A stretch of DNA of 64,000 bases from Rhizomucor pusillus (lineage: Eukaryota; Mucoromycota; Mucoromycetes; Mucorales; Lichtheimiaceae), in assembly GCA_900175165.2 (NCBI GenBank), contig FWWN02000526.1:30781-94780 (forward strand), written 5' to 3'. The position numbers and the translations under genes are program-made. The notes beneath the pieces are model-generated. The model was not told the origin of the DNA, did not search any database, and saw only the letters and a program-made list of their open reading frames with translations. Positions within the stretch are counted from its first letter, which is position 1. Every line of letters begins with the position of its first letter. This document shows positions 1 to 10,948 of the stretch, piece by piece.

Positions 1-3000
1 GATATTTTTAATCGCCAACTAACCCATCGTTTTGATTGTATAAGTGCCAAAAAGCTTTGAAATAGCGCGGATGCTTCGAGTGTGGACTTGGAGCCGATCA
101 GCACAACTTTGCTTTTGGCTCTTGTCAAGGCAACATTGATACGTCTCCAGTCTCTGAGAAGATCACCCGTCTACAACAAACTTTAGATGTACTTTCTCCA
201 AATATCCCAGGTCATATAGACTTACGTGGGCACCAGCGTTGCTACGAACAAGTGATATAAGAACGCACTCTTTATCACGACCTTGATATTTGTCGATAGT
301 TGCGATCTCCACATCTGGTCGGTTTCGAAGATACTGGGAGATCAGCCGCAACTGTGATCGATATACAGAAATAACTGCGAGTTCTTTCTGATCCAAACCA
401 CACATGAGCAGTGCATCTGCTAATTGACATAGTAAGTTGGCTTCAATGTCATTCTGGATAACATCCATGACACGTTCTTCTCTTGCAGGTATGCGGTCTG
501 TATCAATAAACACAACCTTCCGACTATTTCCAAGGACCAACGATTGAGACAGCTATTCATTTGGAGTATCTGCTCAAGAATCTCACCTTGGATCAATAAT
601 ATCAGCAATCCAACAATGGGAGCGCCAGTCGGTGTGGGCCCCATCTTCGTGGAATGTCTCAAGACCTTGTTGAATATTTGGTAGCTTAAGCATCCGTCTA
701 GCCACGGCGTGAGTCCCGCATTTAAGTTTTGAATCGTACACCAATATGTTTGATAGAGACATGATATCCTTGTTCATACGATACTGATATTCCAAATACG
801 CGACGGATTCTGGATGAGCCTCGGCGAGCAAAGAAAACAATGATTTGGAGAAACCACTCCGTCGGGCCTCTTCGTCGCGTACGACAGGCGGTAGTTGATA
901 CTGGTCGCCAACAAGTACAAAGACATCGGCGTATCTCAACGGACCGATACATGCTGGTAACGTGATTTGAGACGCTTCATCAACAATACAATAGTCAAAA
1001 CGACGTTTTTGGAATAGATTACTACAGATAACTCGGTCAATATGTCACGTTTTTTACCGTTACTTCGTTTAATCTTACTGGGTGATACCAAGACAAGTTG
1101 TGCCCACAACTTTTCTGCTATTATAGAATTGCTCGATCGCAGCTACGCTGTCCAGGTTTACATTATTGCTAGGTACACATTGGCGGAGACTAGGCATCAC
1201 CTTTTGAAAATGTTAGATTCGTTCTTTATACTTGGAAGCCGATAATCTTACCCTATCAGGATTTCCTAATCGCAGGACATCGATTCCACTTTTGTGTACC
1301 TTAGATAGGACGTTATCAAGAGCAGAGTGGGTATAAGCAGTCAATAGTACAGACTTGTTCTGGCGGACAAGTGCACAGATGATGGCTGCAGTCGTCATTG
1401 TTTTGCCTGTTCCTGGCATGCCTAGTATGAGGGTATAGTCTTGTGCTAGAATGATCATGGAATTGCTAAGTACATATATTCGTTTTCTTACAAACCAATA
1501 ACTGCTTACCACTGAAAACTTTCTCCATTGCATGTTGTTGGGCTGGATTGAGGTTATCTAGGGCACCGTCGGGTATCGAGAGGGAATTGTCAAATGCAGG
1601 CTTTTTCAAGTCCACGATTAATCTTCTGCGTTTTTCGTCGCCGCCATCTTCAGGTCGGTTCACTAGTGTCACCAGGTTCCTTCGCATAGTTGCCATGCCG
1701 CCCGCCAATTCATCCTGGTCTATGCGGTACAACATATCCTTTTCAGGCGTTGTTGAAAATACTTGATGGTTCATCAGGTCGAATTCAGATTTGCGCTCAG
1801 GCGCTCGCCGCAGCGGGCCAGTGAGGCTGACAGTAATGGAACGTCTGTCAAGATGTTTTACAAAACCCATGCCTAGATTGATATGACCTTTGACGCTTGA
1901 GACTATGATTGGATCTCCAATGGCTAGGTGAGACATGATGGGCTCTTCGTCAGAGCGTTGAAATCGATAAATATTTACATCCACTGTAGACACGAGCTTC
2001 ATGTTGTGCAGGCATTTTCCAGATTTTTCACGTAAGCTGCTATCTTGTCGCCAGATGTCTCTGCGGATATAATCAATGTCGTCTTCTTCCTTGTCAATCA
2101 AAGCTTGCCAGTCTCGGAAAAATTTTGCAGTAGTTTCGCTAATATGTTGTGTTTTTGCGTCGAACCAGCCGCCCAATCCGCTGGATGCAGCGTTTCCGCC
2201 TTCGACAGCCTTGTGAAATAGCATACATGCATCATTCTCAGTGCAATGTTGACAAGAATGCAAATTTTTCAACATTGTTGGAAGGTTTTCTCGATTTTGT
2301 AGAGCTGAGGCCAGTCTATTCCGTGCAATCAAGAGTCCTTTCAAATCGCTGCGTGCTGCTGGAATGAGGTAAAAGCTGTTTACTTTGGAGTAATAAAGAG
2401 CACCGGCAATGACACCAATATCGTATCGATCGCTCATAAGCAAAGTGTACAATATTGTTTGTGCGCGATGAGAGATGAATCTGCTTGCTCGACCTGTTTT
2501 CAGCTCCAATGGAATAGTAAACGTTTGTCGATTTGGTGCGAATTTGATTTCGATCGAAGCATCAATCATGCCTTTTAATCCATAGGTTGGACTCCATAAG
2601 TGTTCTTCGACATCCAATACTCGGCTCACGGCAACGGCTGTGCATCCTAAGGTTGAAGCTACGTCCGGACCAACATCGTTTGCCGGTTTTGCATGCGGTT
2701 TCGGTTTGGATCCAATGAATGTATCAGCAAATGCTTTGATACTTCCGATAACATGCTGTAAAATGTTCATTGCTGTATCCTCGTCCTGATCGATTGCAAA
2801 TAGTTGATCAAGTGAATGTTTAATAATGTCCCACATTTCCTTTTTAAGGGATTCGATACTAAAGTCTTGTGTCTGCATGGCGCGCTGAATAACACGATGG
2901 ATGATATCGCCGTGAACGAGCGCCTCGCTGTAATCGCTTACACTTTTGACCTTTTGCTGAAGTATTGACTTGCGCAAGCAAAAGAAGCTCTCAGCGACAG

Positions 3001-3996
3001 CAGTGCAAGATATAAGGTGGTCAGGATGCAAAATAATATATCCATGATCATTGTCGATAATATTGCTGAAGTGCGTTGCATCCGGCGCAAGAGGTATATG
3101 CACAATATCACCTAGAATATACAAATTGATACCTAGGGCTTTCCAAATACCATTTTATACGTAGCCCTTACCAACAACGACGTGAATTTGCATCCATTCG
3201 TCCCTCAAGCGTACATTGAATGGCTTGTGGTGTTGGTCCTCCAACAGATAGAGTATCTAAACAATGCACTTCAATATCAAGTCTACTTTTGCCCACGCCA
3301 ATATCCTGTTTCTTACTTTTTCACGCTGTTGAAATCCATGGTCGTCTATGTAGGTCTGCCCGCTAACATTCGCCACGATGTATCGTTTATATTTTGAGCT
3401 AGAATCTGGAGATGGCATTGCTTCATCTTGGCCGTATGAAATCTGCTCCAAGAATTCCATAGGTAAATCGTCGCCAAACATATCATCGTCTTCACCGTCA
3501 AATTCGTCGTTATTATCACCAGCTGTACCGGCGTTGCCATCCTGTGTTCTGTCGTCGCTCTGTTCGTTGATATTATGCATGATATAATCTTGTCCAGCTT
3601 GACCAGTTGTTGGCTTTGGGTCAGTTTGTACTTCGCCGATTGCAAGCGCCTCTTCCAAGTCTTCCACAGGGATATCATCAAACATGGCATCTGTGTCGCA
3701 AGACTGAAACATCATGTCCGCAGGAACTTCAGAGCATGTTATATCACCAACATTGCGCTCGATTTCCTGATTCATTTTCGCCAGGAAACGTTCCTGGATC
3801 TCTCTGGGTCTAATGACAGGTGTTTCAGTATCAGGACTTGCTGGTTCCTGAGTCAACATGAGTGGCATGACCTCCTCATCGACTGCATTGTGTAAGCATA
3901 ACCAGTTCGACCCGCATCTTTTAACCCAATTATACCTCTATATCTCTTCATGAAGCGCTCTGACGGTGAGCGGTAGGGGCCATAACGATCAGCCAT
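1..3996 (-). CDS. DNA2: DNA replication ATP-dependent helicase/nuclease Dna2 (C-terminus off the left edge)
   Basis: Dna2 trims long Okazaki-fragment flaps and resects broken ends in the nucleus. Inferred exons (minus): 3936-3996, 3317-3882, 3172-3256, 1510-3111, 1252-1445, 1079-1200, 587-1021, 226-523, 1-170; phases agree throughout and give about 1177 visible residues. An acidic, disordered N-terminus is followed by the RecB-like nuclease with Fe-S ligands (Cys in CTAVAES and the [10 protein letters not shown] cluster), then an SF1 helicase: Walker A GMPGTGKT near residue 780, VDEASQ (motif II), [23 protein letters not shown] and [13 protein letters not shown]. The start ATG at 3996 lies in a short first exon spliced to a long second one; a start at 3868 inside exon 2 is the alternative. 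The frame is open at base 1, so the end is missing. Introns are 51-64 nt. The identity is firm; the first exon is less sure. Confidence 0.95.
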
Positions 3997-4444
3997 TGGC
4001 GCGTGGTGAACCAAGGCTTAAATAGAAGAAATTCAAACGCGTCTGAGCGCGTTTGGAATCGGGACGCTCTGAAACAAGGATTTTCTCATCATGGTAACAA
4101 GTCGCGAGATTACTGTAAAGCAAAGAATACTGTGAATACTGGTACTTTTACGGTATTTCCTTTTGTAGACCCATGTTTAGCTGCGAAGAGGCGATGAATA
4201 CGAGAAAATGAAAATGAAAGAGATCGTGTATCAAATTGATAGAACTTGTTACCATCACCCTTCTACCTCAATCCGTTTTCTCTCAATTGATGATAATAAT
4301 CGAACATGCCTACCAATAATTATTAAATGCTTACACGCATCTTAATATCAAAAAGAAAACAACCAATCGCTAATGCATTTCGTTGTGCTGTACATTTCTC
4401 TTCGGCGTACGGATGCTATACCTTCCTCCCGGATAATATTCCAG
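3997..4444. other. Intergenic region upstream of DNA2
   Basis: No supported coding exon. It would hold the DNA2 promoter and the promoter plus first exon(s) of the RTC4-like pseudogene that reads away to the right; I could not place that gene's start codon. No clear TATA or other motif can be defended. Confidence 0.4.
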
Positions 4445-5912
4445 TAAACAAGAATTCGAGCATCTCTTTCATCCTCATTCGACACGAGAAAACGAACGTC
4501 TCAATCATTACCGCCCTTCGCAATTGAGATCAAATGCGCCTATTCCTTCAGTACCATGCAAATGGTTCGAATATTCGACACCTGAAAGCAGAGAATGGTA
4601 TATTAAGTTCGAAAGTATTCGACGATTTGGAGGAAGACGAAAAAGCAGAGACGCGAAAGACAAGAAAAATATAAGGATCAAAAAACTTCAGTAAGTCAAA
4701 GTAATTCCTTACTAGAAGACTGGATAGTCCAAATAATACATTTTTGTACAGGTTATAGAAGCGATTGACCTCGGAGACGATGACTTGAACCAATGTACGG
4801 CGCAAAAGCAAACAGAGGTCGAACATATAGAATTACTATTTGATGTGATTAATCGAGGAATGTTGGCAGGTAATTGTTACTCGATCATCTATGATACTGT
4901 TTGCTGACTTAAGTTAGCTGACGTAGAGAAAGATCAAGTCGACGAATCTTCACAAGGGTCTAATATATTGCAAACGAATGTTGATGGACAAGCAAACGAT
5001 GAGCCCAGCATAACAAGTAACAGCGTTCAAGATCTAGATGTCGACGTGCTCGAGAGGATGGAAGGTAATAAGATCGTACCATGGAACTCCCATATACTAT
5101 ACTGTTGATAAGATACTGAACTGGAATCTTCTTGCAGATCGATCGAATGCCCTCACTGTCTCGGATCAATGAAGTTACCGCTACAAAAACTTATTGAAGA
5201 AGAGCTGAACAAGAAAAGAACGATGGATGCGGAATACGAACAAGGGAAAAGCAACGAATAAAGAAAGAAGCTCGTGATCAAGAATCGATTATAGAAAAGA
5301 TGCGGATCCAGAGGCCGATATCTCAGGAAGAGGAAAGGGATTTCTGCCGCATACATGCAATGTACCAGCGATGGATTCCTTTGGGTTAGACTCGAGGTTA
5401 TCCAAAAGAAATCGATTTCGAGAAGATACCTCAGCGTTTGCAATGCTTCAAGCCAAGATTGGAAAACATAATACAGAAAAGACGATCAACCAGGTATAGG
5501 CTTATATCCTTGCAAGCCCATGCAGAACTGAAGAGGAATGCCAATAAGCCTACGATGATGATTAATCGTTTCGAGAGACATCTGGTAAGTAGCTCGCAAG
5601 TCGCATTTATGTTGGTGCTTCAATCTCTTAAATTTTAATTAATTAATCAGTCTGGATATTACGGCATGCGTGGTTTATCAGTAATATATATAGCACTTGC
5701 TGGCATGTTTCTCTGTACAGAGGATCCGGTTCTCACTCATGCAGCTTCTAAGCCGCAGATGACTCCTACTATTTCTTCAAGAAGTCCTGGTTCCTGAGGC
5801 TGCTTGCCTTTTGATTCAAGAAGATTTAGAGCAGAGCAATGGACATTCAGTCGACATTGAGGAAGCGTATAGAGTTTTGGAAGAGAGTCGAGAATATGGA
5901 TCGTACACCCTG
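4445..5912 (+). pseudogene. RTC4-like domain protein, decayed
   Basis: Resembles the RTC4-like family (restriction of telomere capping protein 4 C-terminal domain), whose biochemical role is unclear. Readable exons: 4445-4690, 4752-4869, 4918-5064, 5113-about 5590 and 5651-about 5912, joined by good splice sites in matching phase. Diagnostic segments are a CPHC knuckle followed by a basic helix, then DFCRIHAMYQRWIP, GYPKEIDFEKIP, MMINRFERHL, SGYYGMRGL, and VLVPEAACLLIQEDL with a terminal SREYGSY. Breaks: a frameshift near 5233 (between the acidic helix and KQRIKKEARD), an in-frame TAG at 5387-5389 inside the core, and another frameshift near 5770. Several breaks in one gene, with intact genes elsewhere in the window, argue for real decay rather than sequencing error. 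The first exon is not identified. The family call is from memory of the motif order; no search was run. Confidence 0.65.
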
Positions 5913-6344
5913 CTAAATAGAAATTTTTTGTATGTTCTGACCCTTTTCCTTTCTAGAAAAGAAAAAGCAAAATAGTTTTTTTTATTGTCTGCATGTTCTG
6001 AACTGGCTGAATGGTACAACTTTAATTCTGAAGTGGCTGTCCGTAGACCTGCCGTTATTTTTTGAAGAATACATGCAGATTATTGCGGTAAAAATTCTTT
6101 ATCTTTGACCGAATGAACTCATATATTGGGCGCAGTACTTTGCGCGTATTTGAGCTGATCAGATTTGGTATGCTTACATTATGCAGATCAAGTGAATCAT
6201 TGTCCTCTTAAATCTTTCATTATGCAGAACGATGTGTCTCACAATGAAAACTCTGGGTAGGACAAGCGATGTAAAGGTCGTATTATATCAAATGTCGATA
6301 TTATGTACTCTCTTTCTAGTTTCTCAAGTTTTTCAACCCAACGC

Positions 6345-8300
6345 AATGGCACCAACACTACGCAGTGGCAAGCGATTACGGTCGCCAACACCTCCAGCTG
6401 CATCGACTAGCAGAACACCAAGACGAAGGCGCATGTCAGTCTCTGAGGAAACTTTGGAAGAGACAAGCGGTGAACCTACGGGTATAAGCGGTGAATCATC
6501 GGAAATATCTAGCCAGGCATCCTAAATGAGCGGTGAACCTATGCAGATCAGCCAACCCTCGGAGCAGGCACCAGAAACTGAGGAAGCAGCACAACCGGAA
6601 GCTCAGGAGGAAAATGACCTCGAAGATCCGGACGAAACCGACTATGAAACAGAAGACGGAGATGAAGAGAACATGGAATTAGAACTCGAAGAAGAGGAAG
6701 AAGAAGAAGATATTGATGAACAAGTCGTTGAAGATGTGGTTGCGCAGATAGAAGAGATTCAAGAACCCAGAGAACAAAACCGGCGAGCATTGAGTCGTCT
6801 CCTGGACGATCATGTGACCCAATGCGATACTTCCTTGGAGTGTTCACCGGTGACGGAATCAATCGCAGGAGCGGTGTAAATGGTCTGGGCTTCCGATCAA
6901 CAATGTTTATAGAACTGCATCTGCTTCTTCGACGCTATGGTCTCATAACACCAAGATTAAGGTAATGGTATAGACAGTCTATCATGCAATTTAACATGAT
7001 ATTAAATATCCTTTCCTCTACTGGAAGGCATGCCTGTAATATTAATGGCCCTTTGAATGTCTCGACTATAGATGAACCAGATGACTCCTCCCAGCAACGC
7101 GCCGCCATATTTTTCGGATACGTGATCACGCACTGGAAAAAATCTGTAAAGTGAAAGATTCTACTCCTGATCGAATCGCCAACTTCCTACCTGCAGACAA
7201 CCCTCAGGCACGGACTGATTTTCTCATACTTTTTGTGTTCGGCTTGCTAGTGAGCGATGGCCATGTCTCTTGGACGTATTGCAGTACGCCAGATAACGTA
7301 TGTGTTCGCTACGACGGTTTTCGGCTTGCAGCTCGAGATCGATATATCATGCCATGGCTACTGGATCGATTACGAGAGCAGGACTGTATGATACTGCATA
7401 TATACATTCGACGCGATGGATTGTCAAGGCTTAAGTAGGCACAACCCAAAAGAATAGCGATTTGCTGAGACACGGTCTCCAATTAATGGAGCAGCACGGC
7501 ATCCCTTTGGACGGGAAACTCCAGTTTCTCCGTTTCTCCGTTATCTCCTGCACAATGAACGTATTGTCACGGACACTGTTATGCAGCCCAAACGTTTTCG
7601 TTTCATCAATATCTGAGAGAAAACATTAATGATGATCTATCGTGCGTCATTGCCCAGTAAGTTACATGTTGGACTTGAACAGTCCAGGCAGGCAGGCAAA
7701 TATTAATACTTTATTCTTCCTGCGCCAGGGATTTTTATGAACTCAACCTGTCTTTGCTCAACAATTTACTGGAGTCTGTGGGATTTCCTAGACTTGAAAG
7801 TTCCTACGACTTTAACGTTAGGGGATTTATCGGCCGAGTCAATTCATTGGACCGCGCAAATGCCACAGAACCCCAGAGGCTTTTGATAGACTATATGGCA
7901 ACATGTCGGCAGCGTCGATCTGATCAAGAAGTTTTAGACTTTCGGTATCGACAGGTATGTGGTCACTAGATACATATAATGATTTGCGTATGTAATATAG
8001 CTAACCGCTCTGTTGATAAAAGCCATTTATCCATTGCCGACATTGCCCCCAAAGATTTTTCACCAAGCGTTTCAGATACAAGAACCACATGGGAGCTCAC
8101 CATGAGGTAAACTATCTTTGCTAAGGAAAAGATTTACAAGGATTTGCTACTATTTTTCATTAATAAATAAACAGATGCGCCCATTCGTTTGCAATGAAAA
8201 TGAATGTACCGAGGGTTTAGATATAAATCTCAATTGTTCACCCACAAGCAAGTTTTCATCGAATGGAAATAGTAAGAAACGCAAGCCTAATGGAAACTAA
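6345..8300 (+). pseudogene. LAGLIDADG endonuclease-like gene with C-terminal C2H2 zinc finger, decayed
   Basis: Begins MAPTLRSGKRLRSPTPP, followed by a long Ser/Glu-rich acidic stretch. Then come two LAGLIDADG-type blocks: FLGVFTGDG at 6831-6857 and FVFGLLVSDGHV at 7232-7267, each ending in the acidic residue expected for catalysis and each followed by a helix-rich segment (LHLLLRRYGLITPRL; MPWLLDRLREQD) as in intein or HO-type nucleases. Later exons (about 7730-7952, 8023-8106, 8175-8300) are joined by good splice sites and encode a zinc finger (CRHC ... HMGAHH), a second Cys pair and a basic tail ending at the TAA of 8300. Breaks: in-frame TAA 6523-6525, a frame change between about 6730 and 6830, and one near 7120. 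The stop is only 20 bp from the stop of a displaced PYC 3' end on the other strand. Two LAGLIDADG blocks plus a zinc finger is the domain order of HO; homology to HO itself is not shown. It might be partly rescued by unrecognised introns. Confidence 0.6.
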
Positions 8301-8320
8301 ACCGACTTTGTATGGATATT

Positions 8321-8577
8321 CTATACACCTTCCACAACTCTGGCGATTAGGTCACCAGATGGGAGGCTTCGCCTTTTTGGATAGCAATGTCGTGACTGGT
8401 ATATGAAACGTGTCTTTTGGGACACTTATCGCCGCGGCCAGTCGACAAGACAGGCAGACCTATGTAGTATTGGACATGATAGCTATAGACACACATCCAG
8501 GAGGTAATTTGATCTTCGTTTAGTCTCGATGATGCTTGTGCTCTTATAGTTTTGAGAACACCCTTATCTATGGACAA
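8321..8577 (-). pseudogene. Displaced, strongly decayed copy of the PYC 3' end (copy 3)
   Basis: On the minus strand the end reads SGDLIARVVEGV then a TAG at 8321-8323, matching the last residues of pyruvate carboxylase ([13 protein letters not shown]). One frameshift upstream lies an IQKGEAS segment equivalent to IQEGDSL, and further upstream GVLKTIRAQASSRL resembles [14 protein letters not shown]. On the plus strand the stretch beginning ggtcaccaga and ending ttggata matches copies 1 and 2 with substitutions. The biotin motif MKM is not recognisable. The order of similar blocks is that of the biotin-carrier domain, so this is best read as an older third copy. A fragment of another biotin protein is the alternative. 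Confidence 0.55.
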
Positions 8578-9287
8578 GACAAGAGATACTGAGCAAAATA
8601 TAAAAAAAGTTATTCGTCCTCCAGAGATGGATAAGCTATGTTGCGATGTTGGAGTACGCTGGAGTTAAAATGAAAGCGGAAGATAAACCTCTACGAGAAT
8701 CGCAGCGCCTTCTTTGTGGAGTTTTGTTTCCGTTTCAAACAAGTTACTCTCTCGAAGAACTTTGCATAAGCGTTCAAGCATGATAGCGTTATTCGATATG
8801 TCCACGGAAAACTGGGATATTTGCCAGTGGCTCGTTTCCATATTTTCTGACATGGAGAAGCACCGCCAACCAGCTTGACATATACAGCAGAGCAAAATCA
8901 TCACTCGGGTGAATTCGGTTATCTAGAAAGGGATTTCTCCAAAAGTACTCTGCACTGCCCTTGCTACATAGGATGCAGACTTGAATGTTGTTAAAGCTGG
9001 CTTTATATACTTGGTAATGATTGGATGCTTGTACTCGATTCCACGAACCAGATCCATGTCGATGTCCATCTTCTTTTCTTCGTGCCTATCTGGTTAAGAT
9101 CGTCTGGAAACCAAGTGAGTCGAGACGTGCATAGATGTGCCAAAACGCTCGATCTATGCGAAATTGAACTTGCATGAACGATGGTGCAACATCTCCTTTT
9201 TTAGGCTCGACCTAGTCTCGTAGCGTCGCAGAAAATGAATTTTATTCGATCTGTTTTGCATGTATGTGCCGAGATATATGTATATCA
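8578..9287. other. Spacer between PYC 3'-end copies 3 and 2, no intact gene
   Basis: About 710 bp. A minus-strand reading frame at 8665-8904 (79 codons, with a Cys-rich start CCICQAGWRC) is the longest open stretch, but I recognise no family in it and it has no convincing start context. If copies 2 and 3 mark successive insertions, this would be the remnant of the element between them. Nothing else can be supported. Confidence 0.35.
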
Positions 9288-9519
9288 TCATTTATTTTCC
9301 CAAAAGTATCTACATTATTTAAGCATCTTTTACAATTCTCGCGACAAGGTCACCAGAGGATAAGGAGTCACCTTCTTGGATAGGTACGTGCTCTACACGA
9401 CCGGCCACAGGTGCAGTCACTACGGTTTCCATCTTCATGACGCTCAATACACAGACGGGTTCGCCAGTCTTCAAGTGTGCGCCGGGCTTGGCACGGACTT
9501 CAATGACAACGCCAGACAT
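9288..9519 (-). pseudogene. Displaced copy of the PYC 3' end: biotin-carrier domain (copy 2)
   Basis: Minus-strand codons from ATG at 9519 to TAA at 9319-9321 encode 66 residues of the biotinyl domain, including VLSVMKMET (biotin lysine context) and VPIQEGDSL. The 201 bp align without gaps to 14061-14261 of the intact gene; my hand count is 26 mismatches (about 87% identity). Similarity continues for some 30 bp past the stop (ttatttt, then atctaca and atttaag) and ends abruptly upstream at ATGTCTGG, where the preceding bases are unrelated. Same orientation as PYC. The frame is still open, but only the last domain is present, so it cannot be a carboxylase. It sits about 4.5 kb downstream of PYC, beyond the HNH-type gene. 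Confidence 0.9.
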
Positions 9520-10948
9520 GCTCAGTTTTTCCCGCCTGTCTGGGGAAGGCAATGCAAGGCGAGGGCTGTGACGATTGACGCGATAGAAGCAGGATTACGA
9601 AAGGTCCTTTCAAAGTTATATGGGCACTAGTTATTCTAATTTTATTCCCTTGTTCTGGTTGCAAGCAATCATTTTTCAATCTAGTTCTATCATATCCATA
9701 TCACGTATAGCATAGTTTAGGGAAAGAACGTTCTTTCAAAGCTGTTAGCTAAATGCACTTGTCGCTCATATCCGCGATATCGTTTAATCTACTAAAGAGA
9801 TGTATAGTAGGCGTTATTCGTCGTTAAGCGCCAGCATTCCCTGTAATCAGTGATTTCGCTGCCAGAATTGTAAAAAACGCATACATAATTTCCATAAAAC
9901 CTTTTCTGCTCGATTAAGAACTTGTAACAAAATCACAAAGAGTGTATATAGCAAGTTTATACAAATAAAACTGGGAACACTTTGGTATACATCTATGATC
10001 CCTTAAAAGACTCTTGCATCAAAACTCTAAAGTTTTTGTTGTTCTTGACGCCCGATCGCTACCCTGTACACGCATGACAGCGTTGGTGAGATCTGTCTTG
10101 CTTGAATATGATGTCGCACCCTAACCCATTGCGTTACATGAAGACTATAGTTCTAACACCAATGACTCTCTCAGTATGAAAATCATTTCCTCCTATCGAA
10201 TCTCCAGCTTCGCAGAAATCTATATCATCCCTCAGCATAACATCAATATTCAGCTGTAGCTTTCCTAGAGGCATACCTCTCACCAGCAGGTCTTCATCTA
10301 ATTTCTTCCTTGTGGTGAGTAGGAAATTAGGCTTGCCTGCCAAGTTTCAGCAATATAGTCGGTCATCTTTCATTATAATGAACTGGTGGATATACTCCAC
10401 TTGAGTTGCTCAGTCGCTAAGTCATAACCAAGAACGTTCCACACTGAATCCTTGCTTTCATTCTTTCAGGCTAGTTATGTAGATCTACAAATTAATTTGG
10501 GTCAGTTCCGAGGTCATCAAATCATTTGATCTACAGTCTACCTAACCTTGATCGGTCAGACATGGGATGAGTTTGATTCCTGCATAAAAATGTGCCAGCT
10601 TAGCCAGAGGTGAACGTAAGCGAATTATACCACTAAAAGCCAGTCTAGAGCAAGCGTTTAGCCATTGCGCAAGTAAGCTAATTTTGATAGCATTCAAATC
10701 TACAGATATATAGCGATTGCAGTACATAGCGACTACTAGACGGATATTCGAGGGTTAACAACTAAGTGTACCAGATAAAAGATGCGCTTTAGTAGCTGAA
10801 AATGGAAAGTGTATGGTGTTTTCTTCAAAATATGATGATGGAATAACAGGTTTCGCGGAAAGTGGTATTGTGTGGCCCTTTTTTTTTTTCTTTTGTAAAA
10901 GCTGGAGATGCGCTGTACCTTCTTCCTTCCTTTTATCAATTCGCGTAA
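9520..10948. other. Non-coding stretch between PYC copy 2 and the HNH-type gene
   Basis: About 1.4 kb, AT-rich. Short frames only (for example minus 10134-10343), none with a recognisable motif. It should include the promoter of the rightward HNH-type gene. No repeat or RNA gene seen. Confidence 0.4.

Noticed and set aside
5153..5443. Minus-strand frame of 96 codons
   Set aside because: Shadow of the RTC4-like pseudogene, which has conserved motifs on the plus strand.
6526..6879. Separate acidic gene (117 codons) starting at ATG 6526
   Set aside because: It continues the frame of the preceding reading frame after a single TAA and leads into the FLGVFTGDG block in another frame; better explained as part of one decayed gene.
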